Shown here: piece by piece, positions 27,247 through 38,159 of the stretch | How the letters are laid out: each line of letters starts with the position of its first letter | Position numbering within the stretch: the stretch's first letter is position 1 | DNA from: Vermiphilus sp. | GTDB taxonomy: Bacteria; Ratteibacteria; UBA8468; B48-G9; DTJG01 | Reading direction: 5' to 3' | NCBI GenBank assembly: GCA_020722805.1 | Contig: DYKA01000005.1 | Location: forward strand, 1-41,100 | DNA length: 41,100 nt | Notes under the pieces: generated by a model | Database searches by the model: none | Told to the model about the DNA's origin: nothing | The model's input: only the letters and a program-made list of their open reading frames with translations | Made by a program: the position numbers and the translations under genes

Positions 27247-28477
27247 GATAAGAGTTTACAATTTCTCTCTTGTGTCTGTATTTATTGACTGTTCTTGGTG
27301 CAATCTGAATACCGATTTCCTTCAATTTTTCAGATATATGCCTGTCAGAAAGGACTTTCTCAGAATTGTCAATAATGTTTTCAATCATGTCAATAACAAA
27401 GTCCTGGCTCTGTCTTGACGATGAATAACTGAACAGTTTTTTTAACTGAAAAATACCTTGATGTGTTGCCACATATTTTCTTGAAACAGCCCTGCTTATA
27501 AGTGATGTGCTGCAGTTAAACCTCGCAGCCAGATCTTTTTCCATAAGCTTCTTCAATGAACCCCTGCCTAAAATGAATTCTCTCTGGTACCAGATAATAT
27601 AATTGATTATTTCTTCCAGAAACTTGCGGCGATTTTCAATGCAGGCAAGAAACTTTCTCGCCTGGTTGAGTTTCTCTTTAAGAAATCCCATTTCTCCAGC
27701 ACTTATTGAACTGGATTTTAACAGTTTAAGGTATTTTTCATTAAGGAAGATTTTGAACAGTTTGTCCTCGGCAAACTCAACAATAAACCCCCTGTCAGAA
27801 TCCTTCACAATTACATCGGGCAGAACCGGCATTGCCTGTTCTGATTCACCACAGGCTCTGCCGGGAAAAGGATTAAGTTTTCTAATATCCTCAATTATGC
27901 AGGAAAGTTCGTGGTCAGTCAGTTTCATTTCTTTTCTGATACGCGTGAACCTTCCTGATAATAGATCGTCTCCATGTTTTGAAAGAACTTCAAAAGCAAG
28001 GCTGTTATCCATCTTTTTTATTTTCATCTGCAGAATAAGACATTCCAGAATATTACGCGCTCCAATACCTGCTGGTTCAAGTGATTGAACAACACTCAAT
28101 GCTTTTTCAACTGTATCTCTATCTGCCTTTGTCATACTACATATCTGTTCAATTGAAAACCTCAGGTATCCATCCCTGTCAAGCAGGTCAACAATAAATG
28201 CTGCCGTCTCAGAAATCACCGGTTCTGCAACAATGTATGCAAGCTGTTTCTTCAGGTTGTCAGAAAGTGTTTCCCTCGTTTTCTGTGGTTTTTCAAAAAA
28301 GGAACTGCTGTGCGGAAAATCTTCTGGATATATCTTTTCAAACTCAAGAAATGGATTACCCAAAGCAGAATCCTCACAGATGTCAGCAAGTTCCTGAACC
28401 GAACATACCAGCACCTTCTGAAATAAAATATTAATCTGAAACTGACGAAGTTCCTGACTGAGAGATTGATTATTCAT
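27209..28477 (-). CDS. rpoN: RNA polymerase sigma-54 factor
   Basis: Core-binding and HTH regions; C-terminal RpoN-box-like APRTVNKYRHKREI. Confidence 0.9.
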   Translation of the reverse strand: MNNQSLSQELRQFQINILFQKVLVCSVQELADICEDSALGNPFLEFEKIYPEDFPHSSSFFEKPQKTRETLSDNLKKQLAYIVAEPVISETAAFIVDLLDRDGYLRFSIEQICSMTKADRDTVEKALSVVQSLEPAGIGARNILECLILQMKIKKMDNSLAFEVLSKHGDDLLSGRFTRIRKEMKLTDHELSCIIEDIRKLNPFPGRACGESEQAMPVLPDVIVKDSDRGFIVEFAEDKLFKIFLNEKYLKLLKSSSISAGEMGFLKEKLNQARKFLACIENRRKFLEEIINYIIWYQREFILGRGSLKKLMEKDLAARFNCSTSLISRAVSRKYVATHQGIFQLKKLFSYSSSRQSQDFVIDMIENIIDNSEKVLSDRHISEKLKEIGIQIAPRTVNKYRHKREIVNSYLRRSVNMLKKKL

Positions 28478-28523
28478 ACTTCTATTTTAAGGACAAAAGA
28501 AAATACTTACAAATGGACATTGT

Positions 28524-28551
28524 TTGACACAACATGAAAAAATGATACATT
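28524..28551 (+). promoter_or_regulatory. Candidate sigma-70 promoter with extended -10 directly abutting the mgtC-like start codon
   Basis: TTGACA (28524-28529), 16 nt, TGA-TACATT (-10 28546-28551), ATG at 28558. Confidence 0.6.
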
Positions 28552-28557
28552 AAAAGT

Positions 28558-29235
28558 ATGATAACCGAACTTGAGTGGCTGTTCAGAATACTTCTAACCG
28601 GAATATTAAGCAGTATTGTCGGATGGGAAAGGGAAACCCATGCCAGAGCAGCCGGATTCAGAACATTAATTCTCGTGGGAATGGGCTGCTGTCTTTCAAT
28701 GATTGTTTCCCTGAGAATAACTGAACTTTTCTCAGGGGTTGACTCCCCTTATTTGAGGATTGACCCTGCAAGGATTGCCTACGGGGTACTCACAGGAATA
28801 GGTTTCATTGGTGCAGGAACAATAATAAAAGATAGAGGCAATGTTCGTGGTCTGACAACTGCATCCTGCCTCTGGGGCGTCAGTGCAATGGGCCTTGCTA
28901 TAGGATGTGGTTATTACTTTCTTGGAATTGGAACAACAGTGCTCATAATGATCACTCTCATGATCCTCAAAAACATTGAACTGAAAATTCCCCGCGATGT
29001 ATATTCAAGAATACAGATAAAATTTTCAGAAGAAAATCCCGGATTTCTTAAAGAGATTTTCAGTCAGATTTCAAGTATGGGATACAGGATACTTGAATTT
29101 TCCATTTCTGAATTGAGAAATGAAAAGACCTATGTTGCAAAAATCCTGTGCATCTCAAGAAATAAAAAGGATGGTATAGCCATTCTACAGGAATTAAAAA
29201 AATTTGACAAAATCATTGAGATTGAATTCAAATGA
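28558..29235 (+). CDS. MgtC/SapB family membrane protein
   Basis: LLTGILSSIVGWERETHARAAGFRTLILVGMGCCLSMIVS; GIGFIGAGTIIKDRGNVRGLTTASCLWGVSAMGLAIG. Confidence 0.93.
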   Translation: MITELEWLFRILLTGILSSIVGWERETHARAAGFRTLILVGMGCCLSMIVSLRITELFSGVDSPYLRIDPARIAYGVLTGIGFIGAGTIIKDRGNVRGLTTASCLWGVSAMGLAIGCGYYFLGIGTTVLIMITLMILKNIELKIPRDVYSRIQIKFSEENPGFLKEIFSQISSMGYRILEFSISELRNEKTYVAKILCISRNKKDGIAILQELKKFDKIIEIEFK

Positions 29236-29259
29236 GATGTTTCCCGTGTACCAAAGAAA

Positions 29260-30633
29260 TTATCCGGCAGTGCAGGCAGCATGTTTTCTTAACAATTCCT
29301 GAAACTGAGAAATAAGCGCCTGTTCTGCTTCGGGAGCAAGTTTGCATGGTATCGGACTTGTCTCATAACTTGCTTCCATTCCGATTGACTCAAAAACGCT
29401 CACATCCGGAAATTCTTCCTTAATCTTCTTATTCTCTTCTGCAACACGGAATGCTTTTTCATCAGGCACATAACCAAGAAATCCATTGCAGTTTTCAACC
29501 ACCCACTTATGCTTGAAGTCAAGCATCTTCTTTATTTTTAAGCCAATGCCTGAAAATATTTCACCTGAAGTGAAAAATACTGCTGCAGTACTGTCAACCG
29601 TCAACAGCGCAACATTATTGTCAAGATAATCTGACCTTATTTCTGCCTGCTTGAGCAAAGATCTTCCAACAATTGATCTGAGGTTGTTTGAAGGATATTT
29701 CTGAACATATTCTTTCGCCTGCTCAATCTGCTGCCGGGTAATTTTTCTTTTCGGCATTCTGAATGTTTCTGCAGAGAAAGCAATACATTCCGCAGGAACG
29801 CATTCAATATTTTCCTGAAGATTCTTGATATTTTCAAAGAGGGTACTAACAATTCTTTCAACAATTTCAGGACTTCTCGTCTGACTGTCATAGGGATTGA
29901 TGTGATTGATATCTCCCGCAGCACCGTTAAAGAAAATTGCACTGCAGCCGAAATGCCTTGAAACCCTGTCAACAAGAATTCCAGGCCAGTCACTTGATAT
30001 CAGTTCGCCTCCAATCGTATCAGGATGAAGTGGAAAGTTTATAGCCAGACAGAGTAATTGACCACTTTTATCCTGAATCTTCATAACATTGAGGGTGTTG
30101 TCAAGTTCTCCAGAAGGCTCAACGATTTGAGATCTGTCAACTGGATTTGTGATTACCATACCATTTTTCATTTTATAACGCCTGATAAAAGAAATTCCTG
30201 AGACATTGACACTGCCAAAACCCAGATAAGCATTCTGACGGCTTTTATAGGACTGTTCAACTGCATCAAAAAACAAAAGAGGCAGTTTTTCTATGTATCC
30301 AGGATTAATGGGGAGCTCTTCAGTATATATGAGGGTCTTGTTGTATCCTGTCAGAGGTCCTGTATGAGTGTGGGTGCCGTGAACAACAATATCAAACCGT
30401 TTTATGCCGAGCTTCTCTGCAATCATTCTTTTGAGTTTTTCACGAATTTCTGGTTCAACCCAGCAAAAATCTGCAGAAACTGCAAAAAAGGTCCCCTGTC
30501 CATCATCAAAACAAATGCATCGTGCATAAAGGTCATCCCTGATACCCTTTGAAACCCTTTTTTCAAAATAACCAACAAGACCGCTTCCCACAGGTGGACT
30601 GACAAGAGAACTACCAAAGCCAATATTAACCAT
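29260..30633 (-). CDS. Neutral/alkaline non-lysosomal ceramidase-like hydrolase
   Basis: IGFGSSLVSPPVGSGLVGYFEKR, VHGTHTHTGPLTG, FNGAAGDINHINPY. Confidence 0.75.
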   Translation of the reverse strand: MVNIGFGSSLVSPPVGSGLVGYFEKRVSKGIRDDLYARCICFDDGQGTFFAVSADFCWVEPEIREKLKRMIAEKLGIKRFDIVVHGTHTHTGPLTGYNKTLIYTEELPINPGYIEKLPLLFFDAVEQSYKSRQNAYLGFGSVNVSGISFIRRYKMKNGMVITNPVDRSQIVEPSGELDNTLNVMKIQDKSGQLLCLAINFPLHPDTIGGELISSDWPGILVDRVSRHFGCSAIFFNGAAGDINHINPYDSQTRSPEIVERIVSTLFENIKNLQENIECVPAECIAFSAETFRMPKRKITRQQIEQAKEYVQKYPSNNLRSIVGRSLLKQAEIRSDYLDNNVALLTVDSTAAVFFTSGEIFSGIGLKIKKMLDFKHKWVVENCNGFLGYVPDEKAFRVAEENKKIKEEFPDVSVFESIGMEASYETSPIPCKLAPEAEQALISQFQELLRKHAACTAG

Positions 30634-31678
30634 CTGTCATCTCCTTTAGTCTTGAAAAGAATACTCTTTCGATATGTTTCAACGAATATGTTCCTATTAT
30701 TCTTCCTTTTACAAAAAGTGCAAATCTGTTTTTCCCACCAGCAATCCCTATATCTGCCTGTTTTGCTTCACCAGGTCCATTTACGCTGCAGCCCATAATG
30801 GCAACCGTAAGATTTTTTATCCCGGGATATTTTCTTGAATACATAAGGATTTTCTTTTTAAATTTTGTGACAATTCTGTCAAGGGGAACCTGACACCTTC
30901 CACAAACAGGACATGATATAATCTCAGGTTGAAACCTTCTAAGTCCAAGTGCTTGAAGAATTGCACATGCGGCCTCCACCTCACGTTCGGGGCTCTCGGT
31001 GAGAGAAACCCTCACTGTGTTTCCGATGCCCTCAGAAAGAAGGATACCGATTCCCAGAGCGTTCTTGGCAAAACCGTAATATCCTGAACCTGCTTCAGTA
31101 ATACCCAGATGCAGTGGATAATTACATCTCTCAAAAATTCTACGGTAGGCAGCAATGGTATCATTTACATATGGTGTTTTCAATGAGATAACAATATCAA
31201 AAAAGCCCATATCCTCACACAACTTTATTGAATCCATGGCAGCATTAACAATGCTGTTTACAACACCTCCCTGTGTGATTTTTATTGAGCCAGAATTCAG
31301 CCCGAGCCGTACAGGAATTTTTCTTTCCATTGCGGCTCTTATGATTATGCGCATCCCATCCTCTGATATGTTTGAAGGATTTACCCTTATCTTATCAACC
31401 CCTGCTTCAATTGCTTCAAGGCCGAGGGTATGATTATAATGAATATCAGCAATAAGAGGAACAGATACACTCTTTTTGATTTTTCTGATAGATTGGACAT
31501 CACTCTTATTCAGTACGGCAAGCCGCACGATTTCACCACCCGCAAGCTGGATTCTTCTTATCTGCTGTATAACTTTTTCAGCATGAGAGGTTTGAACTTT
31601 TGTCATGGTCTGCACAGAAACTGGAGCATCACCGCCAATAAGGATATCTCCGACCTTAACGCAGCGAGTTTTTCTCAT
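30626..31678 (-). CDS. ispG: 4-hydroxy-3-methylbut-2-en-1-yl diphosphate synthase
   Basis: GDAPVSVQTMTKVQTS, ADIHYNHTLGLEAIEAGVDKIRVNPSNI, CPVCGRCQ, MGCSVNGPGEA. Confidence 0.96.
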   Translation of the reverse strand: MRKTRCVKVGDILIGGDAPVSVQTMTKVQTSHAEKVIQQIRRIQLAGGEIVRLAVLNKSDVQSIRKIKKSVSVPLIADIHYNHTLGLEAIEAGVDKIRVNPSNISEDGMRIIIRAAMERKIPVRLGLNSGSIKITQGGVVNSIVNAAMDSIKLCEDMGFFDIVISLKTPYVNDTIAAYRRIFERCNYPLHLGITEAGSGYYGFAKNALGIGILLSEGIGNTVRVSLTESPEREVEAACAILQALGLRRFQPEIISCPVCGRCQVPLDRIVTKFKKKILMYSRKYPGIKNLTVAIMGCSVNGPGEAKQADIGIAGGKNRFALFVKGRIIGTYSLKHIERVFFSRLKEMTDG

Positions 31679-32742
31679 CTGTTTATTTTTTCTGTCAGAA
31701 TTCTGATTATGTCGTTATATGTTACAAGAACAACCATTATCAACAAAAATGCGATTCCAGCCAACTGCCCCACTTCAAGCAGTTTCTTGTTTGGCTTGCG
31801 TCTCAGTATTTTTTCTCCAAGAAGCCCTATAAGATGGCCTCCGTCAAGGACAAAAAACGGGAATAGATTAACAAGCCCGAGGTTTATATTTATGAAAGCA
31901 ATGAAATAAAGAAAACTTGCTATACCTGCCTTTATAATCTCTATCGTCATTTTGCTTATACCAACAGGTCCAGAAAGTTCCTGAAATGAAACCTGTCCTG
32001 TAAACAATAGCCTGAAACTTACAAGAATTACCTTGAACATCCTTGCATATTCTTTCCCCGCTTCAAATACTGCCTGAAAAAAATTATAGTGGACAATTAT
32101 TTCCTTTGGCATGATTCCAATAACATACCTTTTCTTGCCCTTAAACATTGACCTGTCTTTCTCCATCAGTTTTGCGGAAACCGAAATCTTCAGTATTTGA
32201 GAACCCCTCTGAACCTCCATAATAATCGGTTTTTCCGGCGAAATATTCGCTTCCTCTGTAACGTTCCTTACAACATCAAACCATTCCCTGCACTCCTTAC
32301 CATTGACAGAAATAACTCTGTCGCCCTCCTTAAAACCTGCAATCTCAGCTGGAAAATTCTTCTGGAGTCCGCCTATTGTTGTTCCGTCGTATCTTGAAAT
32401 ACCAAGCATAAGTGCCGGTATCAAGAATACATAGGCAATCAGTATATTGTGGATGGCACCTGCAGAAACAATCAATGCCCTTTTCCCGGGAGCAAGGGCT
32501 GCATATTCATCCGGCGATTTGCTTTCTATCATATCCTCGCCTGCCATCTTCACATACCCGCCGAATGGTATGAGAGAAAGGATGTACTCTGTGTTATTTC
32601 TCTTCCAAGAAAAAATCTTCGGACCAAAACCAAATGAAAATTTTTCCACCCTTACTCCAAGTTTTCTTGCAACCCAGAAGTGCCCGAACTCATGAATAAG
32701 TATGACAACCCCAAATACAATCAAAATACCAAGGATGAACAT
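31675..32742 (-). CDS. rseP: Site-2 intramembrane metalloprotease RseP
   Basis: HEFGHFWVARKLGVRVEKFSFGFGPK; PDZ-like GGLQKNFPAEIAGFKEGDRVISVNG; LFPFFVLDGGHL. Confidence 0.93.
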   Translation of the reverse strand: MFILGILIVFGVVILIHEFGHFWVARKLGVRVEKFSFGFGPKIFSWKRNNTEYILSLIPFGGYVKMAGEDMIESKSPDEYAALAPGKRALIVSAGAIHNILIAYVFLIPALMLGISRYDGTTIGGLQKNFPAEIAGFKEGDRVISVNGKECREWFDVVRNVTEEANISPEKPIIMEVQRGSQILKISVSAKLMEKDRSMFKGKKRYVIGIMPKEIIVHYNFFQAVFEAGKEYARMFKVILVSFRLLFTGQVSFQELSGPVGISKMTIEIIKAGIASFLYFIAFININLGLVNLFPFFVLDGGHLIGLLGEKILRRKPNKKLLEVGQLAGIAFLLIMVVLVTYNDIIRILTEKINR

Positions 32743-32768
32743 TTTCTCCTCCGAAAATCGCTGTAATC

Positions 32769-33896
32769 TTACCTGAAAAATAAATCCGCAGTAGCCCTGA
32801 CCTGCTCTCTTATCTGACAGTCAAGAGCTAAAATATCATCAGGCGTATCAACGCAAACTTCTCTATGTTTTCCCAAAACCTTCTCAACCAGCACAGGTAT
32901 CCTATCAAAACTGATGCTGCCTTCAAGAAACATTCTGACGGCCTCATCATCTGCGGCATTCAGCGCTGTGAGATAAGAACCTCCTTTTTTCAGTGCTTCT
33001 TTTGCAAGGTCAAAACACGGAAACATCCCTGACTTAACACTATAAAATGAAAGATCTTTTATCCTTGAGATGTCAAGTTCAGACATACCGCAATCAGTTC
33101 TTTCAGGATAGTTCAGGCAATAATTGATTGAATACCTCATATCAGGGATTGAAAGGACCGCCTTTACAAAGCCGTCGCAGAACCTTACAAATCCGTGCAC
33201 GACTGCCTGCGGATGCAACACAACATTAATATTCTCCTTACTTACACCAAAAAGGTAAAATGCCTCAATAAGCTCCAGACCTTTATTCATCATCGTTGCA
33301 GAATCAACACTTATCCTCTTTCCCATTTTCCACACAGGATGACTTAGAACCTGTTTGGCACTAACCTTTCCAAGATCTCCCTTATAGTTCAAAAACGGAC
33401 CGCCGGACGCAGTAAGGGTGATATCAGAAACCCCTGAATTCTCTCTGTCAAGAATCTGAAATATTGCATTGTGTTCACTGTCAACCGGCAGAATTTTCCC
33501 TTTTTTTCCTGAAAGGAGATGCCCTGCACAAACAACAATTTCTTTTGTGGCAAGTGCGACCGTCTTGCCCTGTTCAAGAGATTTCAGGGTGCATCTCAAA
33601 CCAGCAAGCCCTGAAATTGCCATAACAACAATATCTGTTTCAGGCAGTGTTGCAAGAAATTCAAGACTCTCCTCACCATACAGACATTCGGTCTTTTCTA
33701 TTCTGTTTTTCCCTGTATTTTCTCCAGAAAAAACCACAAAGCGTGGCCTGTATTTCATGACCTGTTTTATAAGAAGATTTTTATGCCTGCTTCCGGCAAT
33801 ACCGTAAACAGAGAGCTTCCCCGGATGCCTGCTGATGACATCCAGCGCTGCTTTCCCTATTGAGCCTGTTGAACCAAGAACCACAACATTTTTCAT
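32769..33896 (-). CDS. dxr: 1-deoxy-D-xylulose-5-phosphate reductoisomerase
   Basis: VLGSTGSIGKAALDVI, ALATKEIVVCAG, LPVDSEHNAIFQ, KMGKRISVDSATMMNKGLELIEA. Confidence 0.96.
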   Translation of the reverse strand: MKNVVVLGSTGSIGKAALDVISRHPGKLSVYGIAGSRHKNLLIKQVMKYRPRFVVFSGENTGKNRIEKTECLYGEESLEFLATLPETDIVVMAISGLAGLRCTLKSLEQGKTVALATKEIVVCAGHLLSGKKGKILPVDSEHNAIFQILDRENSGVSDITLTASGGPFLNYKGDLGKVSAKQVLSHPVWKMGKRISVDSATMMNKGLELIEAFYLFGVSKENINVVLHPQAVVHGFVRFCDGFVKAVLSIPDMRYSINYCLNYPERTDCGMSELDISRIKDLSFYSVKSGMFPCFDLAKEALKKGGSYLTALNAADDEAVRMFLEGSISFDRIPVLVEKVLGKHREVCVDTPDDILALDCQIREQVRATADLFFR

Positions 33897-34579
33897 AAGC
33901 CGCCAAATTTCCTTTTTCTTCTGGCAAAATCGTCAATTGCCCTTTTCAGGTCATCCTCAGAAAAATCAGGCCAGAGAACCTGTGTAAAATAAAACTCTGC
34001 ATATATTGACTGCCATATAAGGAAATTGCTCAACCGCTGTTCTCCCGCTGTTCTTATCACAAGGTCAACATCTGGAAGATCAGAAGAGTAAAGAAATCTT
34101 CCGAATGAGGCTTCATCAAGATCCCTAACAGAAAATTTCATTTTTGACAGAACTTTTATGGCGTCTATTATTTCCTGCCTTCCACCGTAATTAACAGCAA
34201 AGGTCAGATTAAGCCCTGTGTTTTTAAATGTAAGTTTCTCTGTATCACCGATGATTTTTTGCAATTTTTCAGGCAGCTGCCCGATCCTTCCGATAAAACG
34301 AACTCTTATATTTTCCGCATGCAATGTTTTCATTTCAACAACAAGCGTTGACTCCATAAGTGAAAAAAGAAATTCAATTTCCTGTCTCGGTCTTTTCCAG
34401 TTTTCAGTTGAAAACGAATAAAGCGTAAGATATTTCACATTATTATCAACAGATGCCCTCACAACCCTTCTAACAGCGGATATACCTTCTCTGTGCCCTG
34501 CTACCCTTGGCAGACCCTTTTTCTGTGCCCATCTGCCGTTTCCATCCATTATTATTGCAATATGAACTGGAACCATCAT
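33893..34579 (-). CDS. uppS: Isoprenyl transferase (undecaprenyl diphosphate synthase-type)
   Basis: HIAIIMDGNGRWAQKKGLPRVAGHREG; DLVIRTAGEQRLSNFLIWQSIYAEFYF. Confidence 0.96.
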   Translation of the reverse strand: MMVPVHIAIIMDGNGRWAQKKGLPRVAGHREGISAVRRVVRASVDNNVKYLTLYSFSTENWKRPRQEIEFLFSLMESTLVVEMKTLHAENIRVRFIGRIGQLPEKLQKIIGDTEKLTFKNTGLNLTFAVNYGGRQEIIDAIKVLSKMKFSVRDLDEASFGRFLYSSDLPDVDLVIRTAGEQRLSNFLIWQSIYAEFYFTQVLWPDFSEDDLKRAIDDFARRKRKFGGL

Positions 34580-35292
34580 AGCGAAAACTCTTCTCCAAAA
34601 TAAACCTGCCGGCTTTTTCTGTCACTCAATATATGACTGGGTGTGCCTTCAATGAGAATTGAACCGTCATAAATCAGGTATGCCCTATCTGTTATGCTCA
34701 ATGCGTCTCTGACATTGTGGTCGGTAATCAAAATACCAACCCCATTTTTTTTCAGCTGCAGAATCATTGACCTGATTTCAGAAACCGTCTTGGGATCTAT
34801 ACCTGAAAATGGTTCATCAAGAAGTAAAAAACCAGGATTATTGATAAGATTTCTTGCTATCTCAAGTCGCCTTTTTTCTCCGCCAGAAAGAGAACCAGCA
34901 ATATTTTCAGAAAGATGCTCAATACCCATATCAGACAAAAGTTTCCTTGCAGTTTCAATCTGCTTATCTCGTTCACTGATAAAATTTTCTATGACTATCA
35001 AAAGATTTTCAATAACCGAAAGCCTGTTAAAAATGGCTGGCTCCTGAAAAAGATAACCGATTCCGAGCCGCGCCCTCTGATAAACAGGAAGATGTGTCAT
35101 CTCAGTTCCGTTGAGACATACAGAACCATAATCAGGCATAATGAAGCCCATTGCTATATTGAATGTGGTTGTCTTTCCTGCCCCATTGGGTCCAAGCAGT
35201 CCAACTATTTCGCCCCTTCCGAGATTTAAAGATACATCTTTGAGAACCTGTCTTCTTCCAAATCTCTTGCCGATGTTTCTGAGTTCAAACAT
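34576..35292 (-). CDS. lptB: LPS export ABC transporter ATP-binding protein LptB
   Basis: [76 protein letters not shown]. Start set at MFELRN. Confidence 0.9.
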   Translation of the reverse strand: MFELRNIGKRFGRRQVLKDVSLNLGRGEIVGLLGPNGAGKTTTFNIAMGFIMPDYGSVCLNGTEMTHLPVYQRARLGIGYLFQEPAIFNRLSVIENLLIVIENFISERDKQIETARKLLSDMGIEHLSENIAGSLSGGEKRRLEIARNLINNPGFLLLDEPFSGIDPKTVSEIRSMILQLKKNGVGILITDHNVRDALSITDRAYLIYDGSILIEGTPSHILSDRKSRQVYFGEEFSL

Positions 35293-36307
35293 CTGAGAAA
35301 AGTCCCGGATGATTCTGGCCACGAATTTTCAGATGGCGGTAAGCGGCTTCGTTAGCCACCCTGCCCTGAGGAGTTCTACTGATAAAACCTTCTTTTACAA
35401 GATATGATTCGTAAACCTCTTCAATTGTGTCGGGTTCTTCACCAACTGCTATTGCCAGGCTTTTTATGCCAACAGGTCCTCCATTAAATTTTTCAATAAT
35501 TGTTTCAAGAATTTTCTTGTCCATATCGTCGAGCCCTTTTTCATCAACAGACATCTGATTGAGTGCATAGGCAGCAATCTCAACATCAATACACTGCTTG
35601 CCTTTTACAAGTGCATAGTCCCTTACCCTCCGCAGCAACCTGTTTGCGACCCTCGGTGTTGCGCGAGACCTTCTTGCAATCTCCTGTGCCCCGGCTTCCT
35701 CCACTCTGAAGTTCAGAAGTTTACATGAACGCATAACTATCTGCGTAAGTTCATCAACAGAATAGTAATCAAGCCGATGGATTATTCCAAAACGGTTTCT
35801 CAGTGGTGATGTAAGAAGCCCTATTCTTGTTGTCGCACCTATTAGTGTAAATGGCTTGAGCGGAATTTTTACTGACTTTGCCTTGGGCCCTTCACCGAGC
35901 ATTATGTCAATTGTAAAATCCTCCATTGCACTGTAAAGATATTCTTCAACCTGCCTTGGCAACCGGTGAATCTCATCAATAAAAATAATATCCCCCTCAT
36001 TAAGATTTGTGAGAATACCCGCAAGGTCTCCTGCCTTTTCAAGGACAGGCCCGGAACTTGCGCGAATATTCACGCCAAGATTATTGGCGATGATATATGC
36101 AAGGGTTGTTTTCCCCAGACCCGGCGGGCCGTAGAGAAGAACATGGTCAAGGGCCTCTTTTCTCATTCTCGCCGACTGTATAAATATTGCAAGGTTTTCC
36201 TTCACCCTTTCCTGACCTATGAATTCATCAAATGTCTGCGGCCTCAGAGAACTTTCATACTTCAAATCATCTATTGTTACATCAGGAGAGGTAATTCTTT
36301 CTTTCAT
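35285..36307 (-). CDS. ruvB: Holliday junction branch migration helicase RuvB
   Basis: [56 protein letters not shown]. Confidence 0.97.
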   Translation of the reverse strand: MKERITSPDVTIDDLKYESSLRPQTFDEFIGQERVKENLAIFIQSARMRKEALDHVLLYGPPGLGKTTLAYIIANNLGVNIRASSGPVLEKAGDLAGILTNLNEGDIIFIDEIHRLPRQVEEYLYSAMEDFTIDIMLGEGPKAKSVKIPLKPFTLIGATTRIGLLTSPLRNRFGIIHRLDYYSVDELTQIVMRSCKLLNFRVEEAGAQEIARRSRATPRVANRLLRRVRDYALVKGKQCIDVEIAAYALNQMSVDEKGLDDMDKKILETIIEKFNGGPVGIKSLAIAVGEEPDTIEEVYESYLVKEGFISRTPQGRVANEAAYRHLKIRGQNHPGLFSDV

Positions 36308-36308
36308 T

Positions 36309-36890
36309 TCATACCCTCTTCAGAATTTCTTTAAGAAACAGTTCAAGGGTTTCCGGCTTTTTTTGAATTTCCTTTGCAGTCTTTCTCACAATCTGCATGG
36401 CATCATTTCTCTTGTACCCGAGTACCGTGAGTGCTTCAACTGCTTCAGATATAAAATCCCCTTTGACTTCTTTTTCAACTGGTTCCATACCTTCAATGCG
36501 GTCTTTCAATTCCACAACAAGCCGTTCTGCTGTCTTTTTCCCGATACCCGGCGTCTTTCTCAAAAACTCAACATCTTGAGAAATCACTGCGTTCAGTATC
36601 TCATCCGGAGTAAGCCGCGAAAGTATTCTCAAAGCAAGTTTTGGTCCGACTCCGGGAAGAAGAATCATTTCCTGAAATATTTTGTGTTCCCTCTCTGTTG
36701 CAAACCCGTAGAGTTCAAGGTTTTCATCTCTGAGTATGAGCGAGGTAAAAAGATGTACATTTGAACCCTCCTCAGGAAGAACACCTGATGTTGATAACGG
36801 CACATGCAGCATATAGCCAACACCACATGTTTCAACAACAACCTCCATCGGCATCTTGCGAGTCAGTTTCCCTTCAATTGAACATATCAT
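36309..36890 (-). CDS. ruvA: Holliday junction protein RuvA
   Basis: [42 protein letters not shown]. Confidence 0.95.
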   Translation of the reverse strand: MICSIEGKLTRKMPMEVVVETCGVGYMLHVPLSTSGVLPEEGSNVHLFTSLILRDENLELYGFATEREHKIFQEMILLPGVGPKLALRILSRLTPDEILNAVISQDVEFLRKTPGIGKKTAERLVVELKDRIEGMEPVEKEVKGDFISEAVEALTVLGYKRNDAMQIVRKTAKEIQKKPETLELFLKEILKRV

Positions 36891-37396
36891 AGTCCACGCA
36901 CCATATCCTGAAATTTGCTTGCTGATATGAAACTTATTGCAGCGGCAAGAGCATCAACCGCATGTTCTCCAGGATTTACATCCAGACAGAGAAGTTTCTG
37001 AACCATATAACATACCTGCTGTTTTAGTGCCTGGCCTCCACCTGTGATGGCTTTTTTTATTTCGGCAGGTGATACAAAACGCACCCTGATACCTCTTTCA
37101 ATGCCTGAATAGACCATGATTCCTGAAACAAGGCCTATTGTAAGTGCAATCTGCGTGTTTTTTGCAACATAAATCTTTTCTATTGCAATGAAATCTGGCT
37201 TTGTTTCTTCAACTATTGAAGTAAATCTTCTGCCGATAAATGCAAGCTTATCTTCAAAGGATATATTCTTTGGAACTGAAAATTGTCCGTATCTGAGTGC
37301 CTGCAGGGTATTCAGATTTTCACGCACCAGGCCATACCCAAAATTATTCAATCCTGGATCTGCGCCAAGAACCGTAATACCTCTTTGTCTCTTCAC
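36887..37396 (-). CDS. ruvC: Crossover junction endodeoxyribonuclease RuvC
   Basis: VLGADPGLNNFGYGLV, IAIEKIYVAKN, GEHAVDALAAAI. Confidence 0.95.
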   Translation of the reverse strand: MKRQRGITVLGADPGLNNFGYGLVRENLNTLQALRYGQFSVPKNISFEDKLAFIGRRFTSIVEETKPDFIAIEKIYVAKNTQIALTIGLVSGIMVYSGIERGIRVRFVSPAEIKKAITGGGQALKQQVCYMVQKLLCLDVNPGEHAVDALAAAISFISASKFQDMVRGL

Positions 37397-38142
37397 CTGG
37401 ACATTGCCTCAATCAATTCATCGGGAATATCAAAGTTTGAATGAACACTCTGAACATCATCATGTTCTTCAAGTTCATCAAGCAATTTCAAAAGTTGTTC
37501 AGCATCCTTTCCTTCAACCCTTACAGTGTTCTTTGGAATAAGATTAACAGAAACATTTTCTATGGAGATATTGTTTTGCTCAAGAATTTTTTTCACTGCC
37601 TCGGTTTTATCAGGTGCACAGATGATTTCAAAAACATCATTGTCAAGACGCAAATCATCCGCACCGGCGTCAAGAACCAGGGAGAGGAGCTTCTCCTCAT
37701 CAACATTTTCTTTCCTGACATTCACAACGCCCTTTCTTTCAAACATCCAGGAAACACATCCACTTTCACCAAGACTTCCGTTGTGGCGGGTAAAGATTGA
37801 ACGAATTTCTGCAGCGGTTCTGCGTTTGTTATCGGTAAGGGTCTCAACAAGGATTGCAATGCCACCTGGTCCATATCCCTCATAGCCCGCACTCTCCAGA
37901 GAAACTGAACCGTCTTCGCCGGTACCCTTCTTGATTGCTCTCTGGATATTGTCATTGGGCATATTTATCCCGCGAGCGCGCTCAATAGCCATACGAAGAT
38001 GCGGATTGTTTTCAGGATTTCCTCCACCCATTTTTGCAGCCATCATAATCTCACGAATAATCTTTGTGAACATCTTTCCTCTTCTTGCGTCCGTCGCCAT
38101 CTTCTTGTGCTTGATACTTGCCCATTTATTATGTCCTGACAT
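37393..38142 (-). CDS. YebC/PmpR family protein
   Basis: MSGHNKWASIKHKKMATDARRGKMFTKIIREI; strong RBS AAGGGGGGA. Confidence 0.96.
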   Translation of the reverse strand: MSGHNKWASIKHKKMATDARRGKMFTKIIREIMMAAKMGGGNPENNPHLRMAIERARGINMPNDNIQRAIKKGTGEDGSVSLESAGYEGYGPGGIAILVETLTDNKRRTAAEIRSIFTRHNGSLGESGCVSWMFERKGVVNVRKENVDEEKLLSLVLDAGADDLRLDNDVFEIICAPDKTEAVKKILEQNNISIENVSVNLIPKNTVRVEGKDAEQLLKLLDELEEHDDVQSVHSNFDIPDELIEAMSR

Positions 38143-38159
38143 ATCAAATCCCCCCTTTC

